From Phytomonas francai (Eukaryota > Euglenozoa > Kinetoplastea > Trypanosomatida > Trypanosomatidae), in contig MJCC01000013.1 in assembly GCA_001766655.1 (NCBI GenBank), forward strand, positions 314,896-378,895: a DNA stretch of 64,000 nt. The letters are read 5' to 3'. A program made the position numbers and the translations under genes. Every line of letters starts with the position of its first letter. Within the stretch, counting starts at the first letter, position 1. Under the pieces are notes generated by a model, which had not been told where the DNA came from, did no database searches, and saw nothing but the letters and a program-made list of their open reading frames with translations. Positions 9,111 through 19,472 of the stretch are shown in pieces.

Positions 9111-10630
9111 CTTCTGTGCGACGCTCTTACTGGTAAGGCTGGTGCACGCTGCCGATTTTGTCGTCAATGCTAATTTTAATCAGGATGGCAAAACGTACGA
9201 CGGCGAAACGTTTCTTCTCGATGGATTGAAAGGGACAGAGGGCGTTGTGAGGGGGGAAATTTCTAACGGAGTTGTATTGGGAAGTGGCCTGCAGGTATTG
9301 GGCTTTTCTGACGAATACAGCTCGCCAAATTCCAATTTTCAGATGAGGATGGAAGGTACAACTGTGAAGGACTCTCAGATCAGTTTTATGCGAAAGATGC
9401 CCGAAAACTCGTATATTCACATCATATCGACGACAGGCACGATGGTCAACAGCAAAGCACTCTTCAAATTTGAAGGCCTGCACCTAAGTAATAAGGTCAT
9501 ACTACTCTTGGAGGGAACCAAGGTCACGTGGGAAGGAAATGATCGTACAGGCACCGCCGTTGTGGCGTTCACGGGCAATGAAATTAGCAGTATAGACCAT
9601 GCGTCTGGACTCTTTATTCTTAATACGAGCGCGGTGGGTTCGTCGAGTATCGTCTCCTCAAATAATATCAACGTCCTGACGATTTCTGATCAATCGTCTA
9701 TGGGGGTCGATTGGGGCTCGTGTGCAGACTGCTCCAACGCTGCGGTGGTGGTGCCGCAGATCTCGGTCAGTCAGTCCAGCATGTTTCGCATGAGCCATAT
9801 AGACGTAAAAAGTCAAGCACGGCTCATCTCGAACGACGGCCATGTTTCCGTCTCGGGCTCCTCACTCTACCTCGTTAAGGACTCTTCGGTAGACACTGGT
9901 AGTTTGTTTGACTTGAATAGCATTGTGGTGTCCGATAACTCGCTTGTATCGCTGGTACGCCTGAAGGTTCAGGGCTCTCTGCTCACACAAGGTAGCAGCA
10001 TCCGAGAATCCACCGTGGATACAAGCTCGCGTGTGTATGGCAATATTAAAATCGACGGGGAACAACTCACAAAAGATGATTTCGAACGAAACGGACTCCA
10101 CGTGAACGCGGTGATCACAGATGATGAAAGACTCAGTGACGGTAGCTGTGCACACGCGTCCTGCATGCCAGATCATTTCACGGTGTCGAAGTCAGAATCC
10201 AACTGTGGCTGCGTATGTAAAGAGGATAAGTATCAAATGCCTGCGTGCACAAGTGTATTGGATTCCCTGTACCGATACAACAGGGATGGGAGGCCACCGT
10301 GCAACGTCCGTAACTGCTGGTTATGCGCCGCCTCGGATCCGAACAAGTGCACCCGTTGCATCCCCGATCACGATCTTACCGATGACAAAAAGTGCGTATT
10401 CGTGGAGCCTACCCAACCGCCAACCCAAAAGCCGGTCGCAACACCCACACCTATCCTGGTTCCGTCGAGCAGGTCGAGGACTTCAGATGATACAGAATGG
10501 GGGAAGAATCCTGATTGTAAGATCGAGAAATGCCGAAAATGCACTTCATCGAATACACAATGTCAAGTATGCGAGCCTGGGTATGAGGTGAACTCCGACA
10601 AAAGTGAATGTGTGAAATCCGAGGGAACTT
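9082..10630 (+). CDS. Secreted/surface repeat protein, DGF-1-like with cysteine-rich modules (3' end lost in gap)
   Basis: 516 residues are visible before the N run. There is a clear signal peptide (about 1-23, ending LVHA). Residues ~25-340 are rich in Ser, Val, Asn and Asp, with recurring short beta-type units such as SSLYLVKDSSVDTGSLFDL and SDNSLVSLVRLKVQG, as in right-handed beta-helix surface proteins like trypanosomatid DGF-1. From ~345 there are cysteine-rich modules with CxxC spacing (CNVRNCWLCAASDPNKCTRC; CKIEKCRKCTSSNTQCQVC) separated by a Pro/Thr linker (~445-465). A C-terminal membrane anchor is expected but would lie in the gap. The frame after the gap is not trustworthy. The same promoter-proximal sequence recurs at 11256, so this is a tandem family. 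Confidence 0.7.
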
Positions 10631-11255
10631 NNNNNNNNNNNNNNNNNNNNNNNNNNNNNNNNNNNNNNNNNNNNNNNNNNNNNNNNNNNNNNNNNNNNNN
10701 NNNNNNNNNNNNNNNNNNNNNNNNNNNNNNNNNNNNNNNNNNNNNNNNNNNNNNNNNNNNNNNNNNNNNNNNNNNNNNNNNNNNNNNNNNNNNNNNNNNN
10801 NNNNNNNNNNNNNNNNNNNNNNNNNNNNNNNNNNNNNNNNNNNNNNNNNNNNNNNNNNNNNNNNNNNNNNNNNNNNNNNNNNNNNNNNNNNNNNNNNNNN
10901 NNNNNNNNNNNNNNNNNNNNNNNNNNNNNNNNNNNNNNNNNNNNNNNNNNNNNNNNNNNNNNNNNNNNNNNNNNNNNNNNNNNNNNNNNNNNNNNNNNNN
11001 NNNNNNNNNNNNNNNNNNNNNNNNNNNNNNNNNNNNNNNNNNNNNNNNNNNNNNNNNNNNNNNNNNNNNNNNNNNNNNNNNNNNNNNNNNNNNNNNNNNN
11101 NNNNNNNNNNNNNNNNNNNNNNNNNNNNNNNNNNNNNNNNNNNNNNNNNNNNNNNNNNNNNNNNNNNNNNNNNNNNNNNNNNNNNNNNNNNNNNNNNNNN
11201 NNNNNNNNNNNNNNNNNNNNNNNNNNNNNNNNNNNNNNNNNNNNNNNNNNNNNNN
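10631..11255. other. Assembly gap (625 N)
   Basis: A run of N interrupts the surface gene. Given the identical repeats on both sides it is probably a collapsed or unresolved tandem array, and the length may not be real. Confidence 0.95.
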
Positions 11256-11497
11256 TCTCCTTTGTTTGCATCGCTTCTAAGTTCGGCATCCAGTAAATTT
11301 CCTGCAAACACACTCGCATACACTCTTTCTTCGACTGCATCACTCTAAAAAATAAAAAGCTGAGTCACACGTGATCGATTCAAACACCTACCTTGCTAAA
11401 CTTTCACACATCCATACGCACAGCTCTTCCTCTGTAGGCAGTACCTATTTCAGACGCCACGACGCAAAATGTGGACCAAAACTGCATGGATGGGGCT
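11256..11497 (+). repeat. 242-bp direct repeat, copy 2
   Basis: Identical to 8869-9110. Identity stops abruptly after the codon for Gly9 of the surface protein plus two bases (…GGGGCT), where AT-rich unrelated sequence begins. Confidence 0.9.
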
Positions 11498-11516
11498 TTC
11501 CTTATTTCAACTATAA
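11469..11516 (+). pseudogene. Truncated second copy of the surface-protein gene
   Basis: Starts with the same ATG context and codons as the copy at 9082 (MWTKTAWMGL), then diverges and reaches a stop at 11514-11516 after five unrelated codons. Either a relic at the end of a tandem array created by recombination, or an assembly junction next to the gap. Confidence 0.6.
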
Positions 11517-11861
11517 ATATTATTCAGTGTTAAAATTATTTCCATTGATCGGTATTAAAGGCATTAAAATCATTTTTCGAACTGTATATTTCGTTTTCTC
11601 GATAATATATTCTTTATCCCATATTGTCTTATTTGTTTAGCCTAATACGTATAACCCCTCTTTATACTTCGAATACAAGAGAAGAAAAATGCGGTAGGTA
11701 TAGATGCGTCTGCTTCTGTAAATTAATTTATGATATATATATATATATTGTGTGTTTGTGTGTTATTCACGTTTTACTCTTTTCCACATTTTGTTTTTGT
11801 TTTTTTCGTGATATGGGAATAACTTTGGTTCGATAGATTGTTTTTGAAAGCAATAAAGATT
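11517..11861 (+). other. Intergenic region, no gene seen
   Basis: Very AT-rich with a short TA repeat (about 11731-11747). Contains the T-rich tract and AG sites upstream of the GRAM-domain gene. Confidence 0.6.
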
Positions 11862-12785
11862 ATGTCTGAAACGATTCCTGGGTCGGAGGGTTTCTACTTA
11901 CGCCTTGTGGCGCCAAAATACGTCGGCCCACCGCCCTTTCCACACCCTGCGTGCACAGATCCAACCCCAGATGAACAGGTTCGACTTGCTAACGAAGAGC
12001 GTCAACAAGAGATCAGCCGTCGACTGCAAGAGCACGATGAAAAACAAAAAGATAACTCTAAGAAAAATAAAGGCAATATCAGCAAAACTGATCAAATCTT
12101 ACACGGGGCAAGTGGAATGTTCAGTAAAGTTAAGTCTGCTGTCACACAGGCGGCACTGCATATTGAAAAGGGTGCCGCAGATGCAACAGTTGTCACGAAG
12201 ACCCACGTGAGGCAATTCAAACTCCAATCAGCGAACGAGCGCTTTCGACAGCATTTCCCCGAGCTTGCAAACAATGGCGAAGTTCTTTTGGCCGACTACG
12301 AGTGTTCTGCCATCCATGCTGGCATAACTATAAACGGACACTTGCAAATCACGCGTAATCACATCTGCTTCTGCTCTCAAACTTCAATGCTTGTACAGGC
12401 AGGGGCCTTTCTCGATAAAATGAAGTTAATTATCGAAGACGGTGAAGTAAAACACAGTAAGAAGTGTATCGGTGTGAAGGAAGCTATCCCATTGGTCAAA
12501 ATTGCTTCCATTCAGCGATCTGTTGCACTCGAAACAAACAAGCCCAACTCACCGTATGTCATGTGTGTCCCAGACGGTAATGTAATCATGACGGCTCTTC
12601 AAGTGTACACAATACCAGATCAACATTTGTATCAGTTTGTGGCTTTTGATTCCATTATGGACAAGGCAAGTGGTGCGCTGAGCACCACTAACACAAGCAC
12701 TGCAATCGAACGCGCGTACAATTATCTCGACCATGCATGGAGGGACGTAGTGAAAGTGCCTATTGATGGTGTAGAATACGTCTGA
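11862..12785 (+). CDS. GRAM-domain protein
   Basis: 307 aa from ATG 11862; the frame upstream to 11838 has no ATG. The N-terminal part is Pro-rich then highly charged (DEKQKDNSKKNKGN near 62-75). A GRAM domain spans about 126-235, with the family pattern of a conserved entry (RFRQHFPEL), an acidic strand (EVLLADYECSA) and the G-x-L-x-I-T-x-N-H-I-C-F core (GHLQITRNHICFCS). GRAM domains bind membrane phosphoinositides or mediate protein contacts at membranes. No transmembrane segment is obvious. Function in this organism is not known to me. Confidence 0.75.
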   Translation: MSETIPGSEGFYLRLVAPKYVGPPPFPHPACTDPTPDEQVRLANEERQQEISRRLQEHDEKQKDNSKKNKGNISKTDQILHGASGMFSKVKSAVTQAALHIEKGAADATVVTKTHVRQFKLQSANERFRQHFPELANNGEVLLADYECSAIHAGITINGHLQITRNHICFCSQTSMLVQAGAFLDKMKLIIEDGEVKHSKKCIGVKEAIPLVKIASIQRSVALETNKPNSPYVMCVPDGNVIMTALQVYTIPDQHLYQFVAFDSIMDKASGALSTTNTSTAIERAYNYLDHAWRDVVKVPIDGVEYV

Positions 12786-13390
12786 ATGGAAAACGCTATT
12801 GAATCGCGATAATATAGAATGGAAATATTATTTTTGGTAAAATTCGTAGTGTTTTAATTGGTCTTATTTATGCAAACTGATGCTTATCAAATAGATCTTT
12901 TTTTTTGCGCTTTCTTCATGGTGCAGCCATACTATATAACTCATCTCTAGTTTTTTAAACAATGCGTTCTGAATTTTTTTATTTTTAAATCAATTATCAC
13001 CTTAGTATATGCAATAGGGGAAATATGATGCCAAGTGGCAAACGAATATGAAATGTACATCCGCATGCGAATATTTTTATGAATTTAAAGGTATATCATA
13101 CTTTTAAAATTAAAATTCCTGATAAGTATTGAAAACGGTGTTCTTGATGAAAAGGGCTTCCCTATTCAAATGCGGTAGCCGGCCCTCGAATGCTGTGATT
13201 TCCCTCTCATTCCAACCTTCCCCCTATTTCATTAGAGCTCAGTGAATATGTTTTCTTAATAATATAGGAGCAGATCTTTTCTGATCTTTCTCGACTACGT
13301 GGTCTACGCCCTTAGGAAATAAATAAACTCTTTATCAATTTGCCTCTATAAGGTACCAAAAAGGAAAGCCAAAGTGAAACAAGAACTACA
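12786..13390 (+). other. Intergenic region, no gene seen
   Basis: About 600 bp, AT-rich with T-runs. Pyrimidine-rich stretches near 13280-13310 and 13338-13350 followed by AG are possible acceptors for the next gene. Confidence 0.6.
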
Positions 13391-16300
13391 ATGTACAGAA
13401 AAATGGTCCTTGGACCCATTTCTGTCATTACTGCGTCGTCCTATTTCGTGGGGAAAGTTCAGAAATCCGCGGCACTCCATTCCTTTACCCAACGGCAGAG
13501 CCTGCTGTTTGTACGCTCTAATTTTAATCTGCACTGCGGCTTTTTACGCTGGGTCACAACCGTGAAAGACATTGCTAGTCAAACCAGAAACATAGCTATA
13601 ACCCAAGATGCAGATAGCACAAAGTTAGACGCCCAGACGAATCATCGATGTGTTAAGTTCAACAATCCTTCCTTAAAAACAAACCCGAAACTGTCCGCAT
13701 CCTCGATGGGATCCTTAGACCCAGCTACAAAGTCTTTACACGTGAGCAACAAATCCTCTTTCCAGCGCACAGAAATCAATTTAGACACGGCCAAGGACAA
13801 AAGGACTGAGCCACTCTTAGCTATCTCTGATCTACGACAACACATAAGCAGGGCAATCGCCCGCATTCATCACTTTTCGTGCCCCAAACCGCTGATAGAG
13901 GCCGGACCAGTACAGACGCAAAGTACCACAACTCTAGAGGAGGCACTTCACTACATGCGTGTCTTCAATGTCATCTTCTGTTGTCACCATCGTAAAGGAG
14001 TCCAGCGGGAGTTAAAGCGTCAGAAGCAGGACCTCTTGCGTGGGGTAAGCATGGTACCTTTATGTCCAGCGACGCGAACATTGGCCAGCTCGAATGTTCA
14101 GTCGCCCTCTGAAGTGAAAAAATGGGAAGAACGCTCACCCTCAATCACAGATTCCATGTGTGTGTCCTCGCCGCACAAGGCAACCAATAGTGATTGGCAG
14201 CTAATACAAACACATGCATTGCTATTAGAGTGGGTTACGCTGGCCGCTTCGCGTTCATCCAGACGTGAATTTATTTTCCACCGTAATGCCATATCTGAGG
14301 CACTTCTTTCTATTTGCGTTTCTCTCGAACATAATGAATTGCGCAATCGCCTTGAAGGACTCTACACTGGATATGATGCCTCTATAACCGCTACGGCTAC
14401 CAAGTCACAAAAGCAAAATGATGTTTTGATAGACTCATTATGGATGCGCAGTGTTCAGCGATTCAAGTTGTTGCACCGCCAGCTTGGCCAGCGAGGAGCA
14501 CTGGCCTACTTGCAGGTGCTTGTCATCCACGATAGCGCACCCCGTGATGAGAAAGAGTGGAGACGACTCTCTGAGCTCTTACTTCCACTGCCATCGCCTT
14601 CCATTTCTATGCAAGGCAGTAACAACATGCTGATGGGCGGTAATGATGCAGTGATTACTAACAGTGGTAATTCATTTCACATAGGAAGGATACCATTTGG
14701 TGGAATAGAAGGCAATGCTGCAAGAAAGAGTAACTTCAACGGAAGTAGTATACAGGAACTCACTGCGTACCATGTTGTACGGATACCGCTGCTGCCTAGT
14801 GGATTGTGCTCCCCTACACCCTTCCCTCGTACAAACCTTCATGGCGAGACATACAAAACCATGGTAGAGGGAAGTGTTAGGTGTGACAGTAAAGATCAGC
14901 AAAATTTGCAGCTGCTGAGCATTAAATTAAGCTGGAAGGATGCGTATGCCCTTCTGTGTTGGGGATGGGCTTTCTCACGCATCGACAATTGCGAAAACCC
15001 ACGTTCAACGGAGTGCCCAATGGTTGAAAAATATCATGATACCCCCAGGTCCAATGACAAATACCGAGCTGTGCATCTGTCATCATTGGATGTGCTTCGG
15101 GTATTGACAAAGTACGCTCAGGAGGAAGGCCTTCGCGAAGACAGCATTGGAACTGAGTCTGAAAATGACAACAGCGGGTCCAACGTGATGCTTAAAAGAG
15201 GAAAAGAGGACGGAATCAAGGACAACAATGACCGTACAGAAGCGGTGCGGGATACATTTTCACAAATATTAGCACATGCCAAGCGTCGAGGCCACGACGA
15301 GCGAGTCGTAGCATCTTTGATCGCACAATGGGAACAAAGCCGAACAATAGAAAGGGCGGATACCACCTTGGTTGCGGCATGCGGTATCGACTATACCGTC
15401 TACGATCGAGTAAACATACACGGCAAGAAGGTGGTCACATGGAAGGGCGACCACGAAAAAATCCCTAGGCTCAAAACATCCGTAAGCGCGAGAATCCACC
15501 AAAAAGAACAAAAGGTAACTCGCACGCTCCGCAGCGATCCCCTATGCTCTTCTCGAGGCAAAGACCTCAATGAATTGATCCTGAATCAGATGTGGGAAGC
15601 GGTGGTGGAGCACGTCAGCGAGGTCGCTCGCCATGTCGTAACTGAATCGGGAAGCGAGGGCTTCGAACCTAAAGTAAGTACTAATGCTCTGAGTAGCGAC
15701 CTTTCTCTTTGGTGTGATCAACAATGGCTAACGCTGGATGAGTTTTTTTCCAACTCACTCCGAGGTGTCTCGGTAAAGGCCCTCTGCGCTCACCCGTCGC
15801 GCATGCTGCGGAGGCCGCTGCCATTACACCTAGTCAACATGCCAATGACGAACGCAGAGCAGCAACTTCTCCTGCACCCTTCCTCTGTTAGCCCGAGCAT
15901 AAAGGCCTACTATCGAGCCAGGCGCCGGATGCATTCAATCAGACAAAATGGTATCAAAGAGGAAGATACAGAAATGATAAAATGCGAAAGGGAGAAAACC
16001 GCTGTAAATTTATTGGAGGGGAGTGTACAAAGTGCGTTGTGTAGTAGTTTCAGACTAGGTGCTCCACCATCCTTCATTGTTGACTTACGTCGTCGACTAT
16101 GGATTCTTAGACAACTTCCCGACCACATACCCCGCTCCTTAGTCGTTTTTACCCACCAAGGCAAGGGTCTGATCCCCTTTATTGAGCGGTCTCCTCAGAA
16201 AGAGTTGCTTCCATGGTTCCTTGTGGCAGTTATTGGCTTGGCCACGCGACTTTCTCTATCACACGCTGCAACCGAGAAATATAATGCTTCAGCTGGTTTT

Positions 16301-19009
16301 GGCACTGAACCGTGGGTGAAGCTGCTATGCCGCGCACGACAGTGTATGGCGCCGACACTTTGGGGGCAACCACTTCCAAACTACGCCGCCTTTTCTGATT
16401 TCTGCAGCACAACGCTTGTGGAGCTTGGGAGTCAGGCGGCTGTCACGGCATTGAGAATGGACTTGAACGGAGGCAGTGTAAATGGAAGTCAATCAATTGC
16501 CCCTATAGAAAGCTTTACGATGGTCAACGCAAATAACGTTAATCAAAGCTGGCTCAAGGCACCCTTTACTTTGTCAGATTCGGTAGAGGTGCTCCTTCGA
16601 CCACCGTCTGCAGCAGCCCTTCAAATGCTTCTCCTTGAGCTACCTCATCACCGGTGCGAGAACAGGACATTAAAGGTCTTTTGCACGGCATCGTCAAGCA
16701 GTCTTCGCAGTAGTAGCGTTTACAATGAGAAGTTAAAACTTCTGTCAGATACAGTGATGCGCTGCCACACGGCCTGGCAGCAATGGAAATGTACCACACA
16801 AAATGAAGAGACCAACCCTAAGTCTCATCCCAAAGCCGAGGCGGTGAGTCAGAAGTGGATAGAAATTGACCGCGATGGGTTTAATCTACGGTATCAAACA
16901 GAATTTCTTCACGCCCTTCCCGAAGAAGTCCAACAACTTTTTAAGAATCTTTCTTCAGTTTATAGATCACGCGCATTTGGCATGTTTGAGGAGCAAGGTC
17001 GAGAAGCCAGGCATGACAATAACAACAATGGTGTCCCGCTTGGTTGCCATTGTGTAAGTTCGAGGGTGTTTTCTTTCCTTAAGATGCAATTGGCCTCTTT
17101 ACATAACTACTACGTATCGCTTTATCTGGAGACCATGGCGCTTACAGATGCGACGCTGGTGCAGCTGCTTAATAGTGTTGGCACACACATGGCAGACAAC
17201 GGACCGACAGTATTGGCCCCAGAGGCAGCGGCGGCACTCACCTCCGCATTTGTGTTGCACCTCCTCCCTCTCTCATTCCATCAGAACAAGAATGAAAACG
17301 AGAATAGCGATACTATTTCATCATGGGCTACCACGCTGGTGGAGGCCTTTGGCGGGGGGTTCTTCTTTGTCGTTCCAGCTGATAAAGCACACGCAGCTCA
17401 GTCCTACTTCAACGCGTTATACCATCCATCCTTCCTGTTCGAAGTGGGAGAAGGAATGAAGGACGACTATTGCCCTGGGCCTCGCATTGGCAACGCTCCG
17501 AGCGATGATGGATACCAAAGTACAGACAGTGCCAACTCTGGTGAAAAGACCGATGTCGTTGTGGAGTCGCTTGATGGAGCCCCGGCGTTACTCGCGTGCC
17601 GCTCACTCCGCATCATGAGTAAATATCCTACCAGCGCAACCGAGGCGTGGTTTCCCATTCCCCATATCATTCCTCACAATTTCGATAGTTGTGCAGTACT
17701 CCCGTCGCTGCGATTACGCTTCATGTATGTTGATATCATCGGGGCTGTGCAGTACTTTATGGCCAAATCTCGTCATACAACCCGAGCCGTGGGTCAGATA
17801 GATAATGAAGTCCATACTACAAGCAAACTATTACATGAAAATGGTAAGGAAGTGGATGCGGTAAGTCTCGTAAGTCCCCCAGAGATGTTACCTTATGGGC
17901 TCTGTGCAGTGTATAAGCCCTCAGGTATGTCCACAACGATGCATGCAGGTTTCCCATCGTTGGTATCGCCCCACCTCATGTCCCTTCTGCCGTGGCAGGG
18001 TCAGAAGGTAGTAGCCCACGCCAATATCTCAGAAAGCATAGGATTCGACAACCGATCAACTTGCACTAAGGCTCGGCACACAGAGAGCACTGTGCACGCG
18101 CTTCGGTGCGAGGTGACCGGTGAAGTGAAGCAACAGCCATTGCGGGACATGTCTGTGTCGGTCAACGAGGTCCCTGTACATCACCAGCACGGCCTCATTA
18201 ATCGTATCGACGTAGGAACTAGCGGTTTGGTGCTCGTGACGCAGGATGCCGCTAGCCTGTGTCAAAGCAGCTACGCCACAGGCGTTCAGCGGCGGTCACG
18301 CAAGTTTTACCGCGCACTCGTGCAGTACGTTACGCCAAATCGTAGCTTTATCGGCGGGATGCCTGAAGGAGCCACAGCTTCTCAGTGGTCAGTACTTAAG
18401 TCGCATGGATATTGGTTCCTCCCCCCGCGGGGCATTATAACTAGTGCCGTTTATACCAATGCTACTTGTAGCAAGGAGCGACGAAGGCGGCATCGATCCG
18501 ACCCCAACGACGCGGAGGAAACCCCGTTTGATAACGACAAGGACTGCTCCTACTCTGGCAAATGCACATTGAGTTCAGTGAATCCACACTCCCCTGGGAA
18601 TTTCAGCAGCTCATTACGGAATTCCGTAGCCGATGACAAGCGCGCAGCCATTACTCGATACCGTGTGCTGAAGCGCTTTCCCAAGTTTGGAGTGTCCTAC
18701 GTTGAAGTTGAAATTATAACTGGTCGGCGGCACCAAGTGCGGCAACACTTCGCTCAGATTCATCATCCACTCCTGGGCGACGACCTCTTTCATCCTGCCT
18801 ACACTAAGGGGGAAGCACTTGTGAATGCGTCTGTTTCAATATCAGGAACAAAAGGAACGACAGACCTCTTAAGCATCATGCCGAGGCTCGCGTTGCATGC
18901 ACATATGGTAGATGTTATAGGTAACGAGGCTGGCAGTCGTGCAGTAGTTGAGTGCGCACTTCCAGCTGATATGCAGCATGCTTTACTGTGGCTGCGTAGC
19001 AGAAGCTAA
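13391..19009 (+). CDS. Giant RluA-type RNA pseudouridine synthase, probably mitochondrial
   Basis: 1872 aa. The N-terminus is basic and free of acidic residues (MYRKMVLGPISVITASSYF), which suggests mitochondrial import. The first ~1490 residues match no domain I recognise and include Ser/Asn-rich loops. The catalytic domain is C-terminal: motif I YKPSGM near 1508-1513, motif II NRIDVGTSGLV with catalytic Asp1607, and motif III GRRHQVRQH near 1778 followed by HPLLGDD. It contains insertions between motifs. RluA enzymes isomerise specific uridines in rRNA or tRNA; all three key motifs are intact, so activity is likely. The very long N-terminal extension is unusual against bacterial RluA (about 220-330 aa) and may carry substrate choice. 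Confidence 0.8.
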   Translation: MYRKMVLGPISVITASSYFVGKVQKSAALHSFTQRQSLLFVRSNFNLHCGFLRWVTTVKDIASQTRNIAITQDADSTKLDAQTNHRCVKFNNPSLKTNPKLSASSMGSLDPATKSLHVSNKSSFQRTEINLDTAKDKRTEPLLAISDLRQHISRAIARIHHFSCPKPLIEAGPVQTQSTTTLEEALHYMRVFNVIFCCHHRKGVQRELKRQKQDLLRGVSMVPLCPATRTLASSNVQSPSEVKKWEERSPSITDSMCVSSPHKATNSDWQLIQTHALLLEWVTLAASRSSRREFIFHRNAISEALLSICVSLEHNELRNRLEGLYTGYDASITATATKSQKQNDVLIDSLWMRSVQRFKLLHRQLGQRGALAYLQVLVIHDSAPRDEKEWRRLSELLLPLPSPSISMQGSNNMLMGGNDAVITNSGNSFHIGRIPFGGIEGNAARKSNFNGSSIQELTAYHVVRIPLLPSGLCSPTPFPRTNLHGETYKTMVEGSVRCDSKDQQNLQLLSIKLSWKDAYALLCWGWAFSRIDNCENPRSTECPMVEKYHDTPRSNDKYRAVHLSSLDVLRVLTKYAQEEGLREDSIGTESENDNSGSNVMLKRGKEDGIKDNNDRTEAVRDTFSQILAHAKRRGHDERVVASLIAQWEQSRTIERADTTLVAACGIDYTVYDRVNIHGKKVVTWKGDHEKIPRLKTSVSARIHQKEQKVTRTLRSDPLCSSRGKDLNELILNQMWEAVVEHVSEVARHVVTESGSEGFEPKVSTNALSSDLSLWCDQQWLTLDEFFSNSLRGVSVKALCAHPSRMLRRPLPLHLVNMPMTNAEQQLLLHPSSVSPSIKAYYRARRRMHSIRQNGIKEEDTEMIKCEREKTAVNLLEGSVQSALCSSFRLGAPPSFIVDLRRRLWILRQLPDHIPRSLVVFTHQGKGLIPFIERSPQKELLPWFLVAVIGLATRLSLSHAATEKYNASAGFGTEPWVKLLCRARQCMAPTLWGQPLPNYAAFSDFCSTTLVELGSQAAVTALRMDLNGGSVNGSQSIAPIESFTMVNANNVNQSWLKAPFTLSDSVEVLLRPPSAAALQMLLLELPHHRCENRTLKVFCTASSSSLRSSSVYNEKLKLLSDTVMRCHTAWQQWKCTTQNEETNPKSHPKAEAVSQKWIEIDRDGFNLRYQTEFLHALPEEVQQLFKNLSSVYRSRAFGMFEEQGREARHDNNNNGVPLGCHCVSSRVFSFLKMQLASLHNYYVSLYLETMALTDATLVQLLNSVGTHMADNGPTVLAPEAAAALTSAFVLHLLPLSFHQNKNENENSDTISSWATTLVEAFGGGFFFVVPADKAHAAQSYFNALYHPSFLFEVGEGMKDDYCPGPRIGNAPSDDGYQSTDSANSGEKTDVVVESLDGAPALLACRSLRIMSKYPTSATEAWFPIPHIIPHNFDSCAVLPSLRLRFMYVDIIGAVQYFMAKSRHTTRAVGQIDNEVHTTSKLLHENGKEVDAVSLVSPPEMLPYGLCAVYKPSGMSTTMHAGFPSLVSPHLMSLLPWQGQKVVAHANISESIGFDNRSTCTKARHTESTVHALRCEVTGEVKQQPLRDMSVSVNEVPVHHQHGLINRIDVGTSGLVLVTQDAASLCQSSYATGVQRRSRKFYRALVQYVTPNRSFIGGMPEGATASQWSVLKSHGYWFLPPRGIITSAVYTNATCSKERRRRHRSDPNDAEETPFDNDKDCSYSGKCTLSSVNPHSPGNFSSSLRNSVADDKRAAITRYRVLKRFPKFGVSYVEVEIITGRRHQVRQHFAQIHHPLLGDDLFHPAYTKGEALVNASVSISGTKGTTDLLSIMPRLALHAHMVDVIGNEAGSRAVVECALPADMQHALLWLRSRS

Positions 19010-19472
19010 GATGCAAAATGAAACCCCTCCGATCTACCTAGCAAAGGAATGAGACTCGTACCGCGCAAATTCTGTGTAGTGCTTTGAACTCATTGGTGTA
19101 AAAGGATAAAAAATGAATCTCAGGTAGCAAAGGTAATACAGTGATGTGGTGTGATGGATTTTATAGCACGCTGATATGTTCTATTTTAACCTTTACATGA
19201 ATTGGATATTATCACATAGGGGAAAATACAGAAAGGTAGTTGAGGCCTCACTAAGAAAAAAGTTTTAAAGGAAATAAAACTGGGTAAAGGAAGATCCAAA
19301 ATAAAAAGCTACATATATATATATATATGTGTGTATAAACGCGCCGCGTATTTTTTCCCATTACAACAGAAATAGTATTCCTTTTGTTGACTTCTACCGT
19401 TTTAGACTCCGTTGATTCTATAACTGAGCCCAATTTCAGAATCAGTATAAACCTTATTTTCCGAGCCCAAGA
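19010..19472 (+). other. Intergenic region with TA repeat
   Basis: No gene. Contains a TA microsatellite at about 19313-19328 and pyrimidine-rich DNA before the next start. Confidence 0.6.

Noticed and set aside
10608..11348. Open frames running through the N gap
   Set aside because: They consist almost entirely of undetermined residues and have no meaning.
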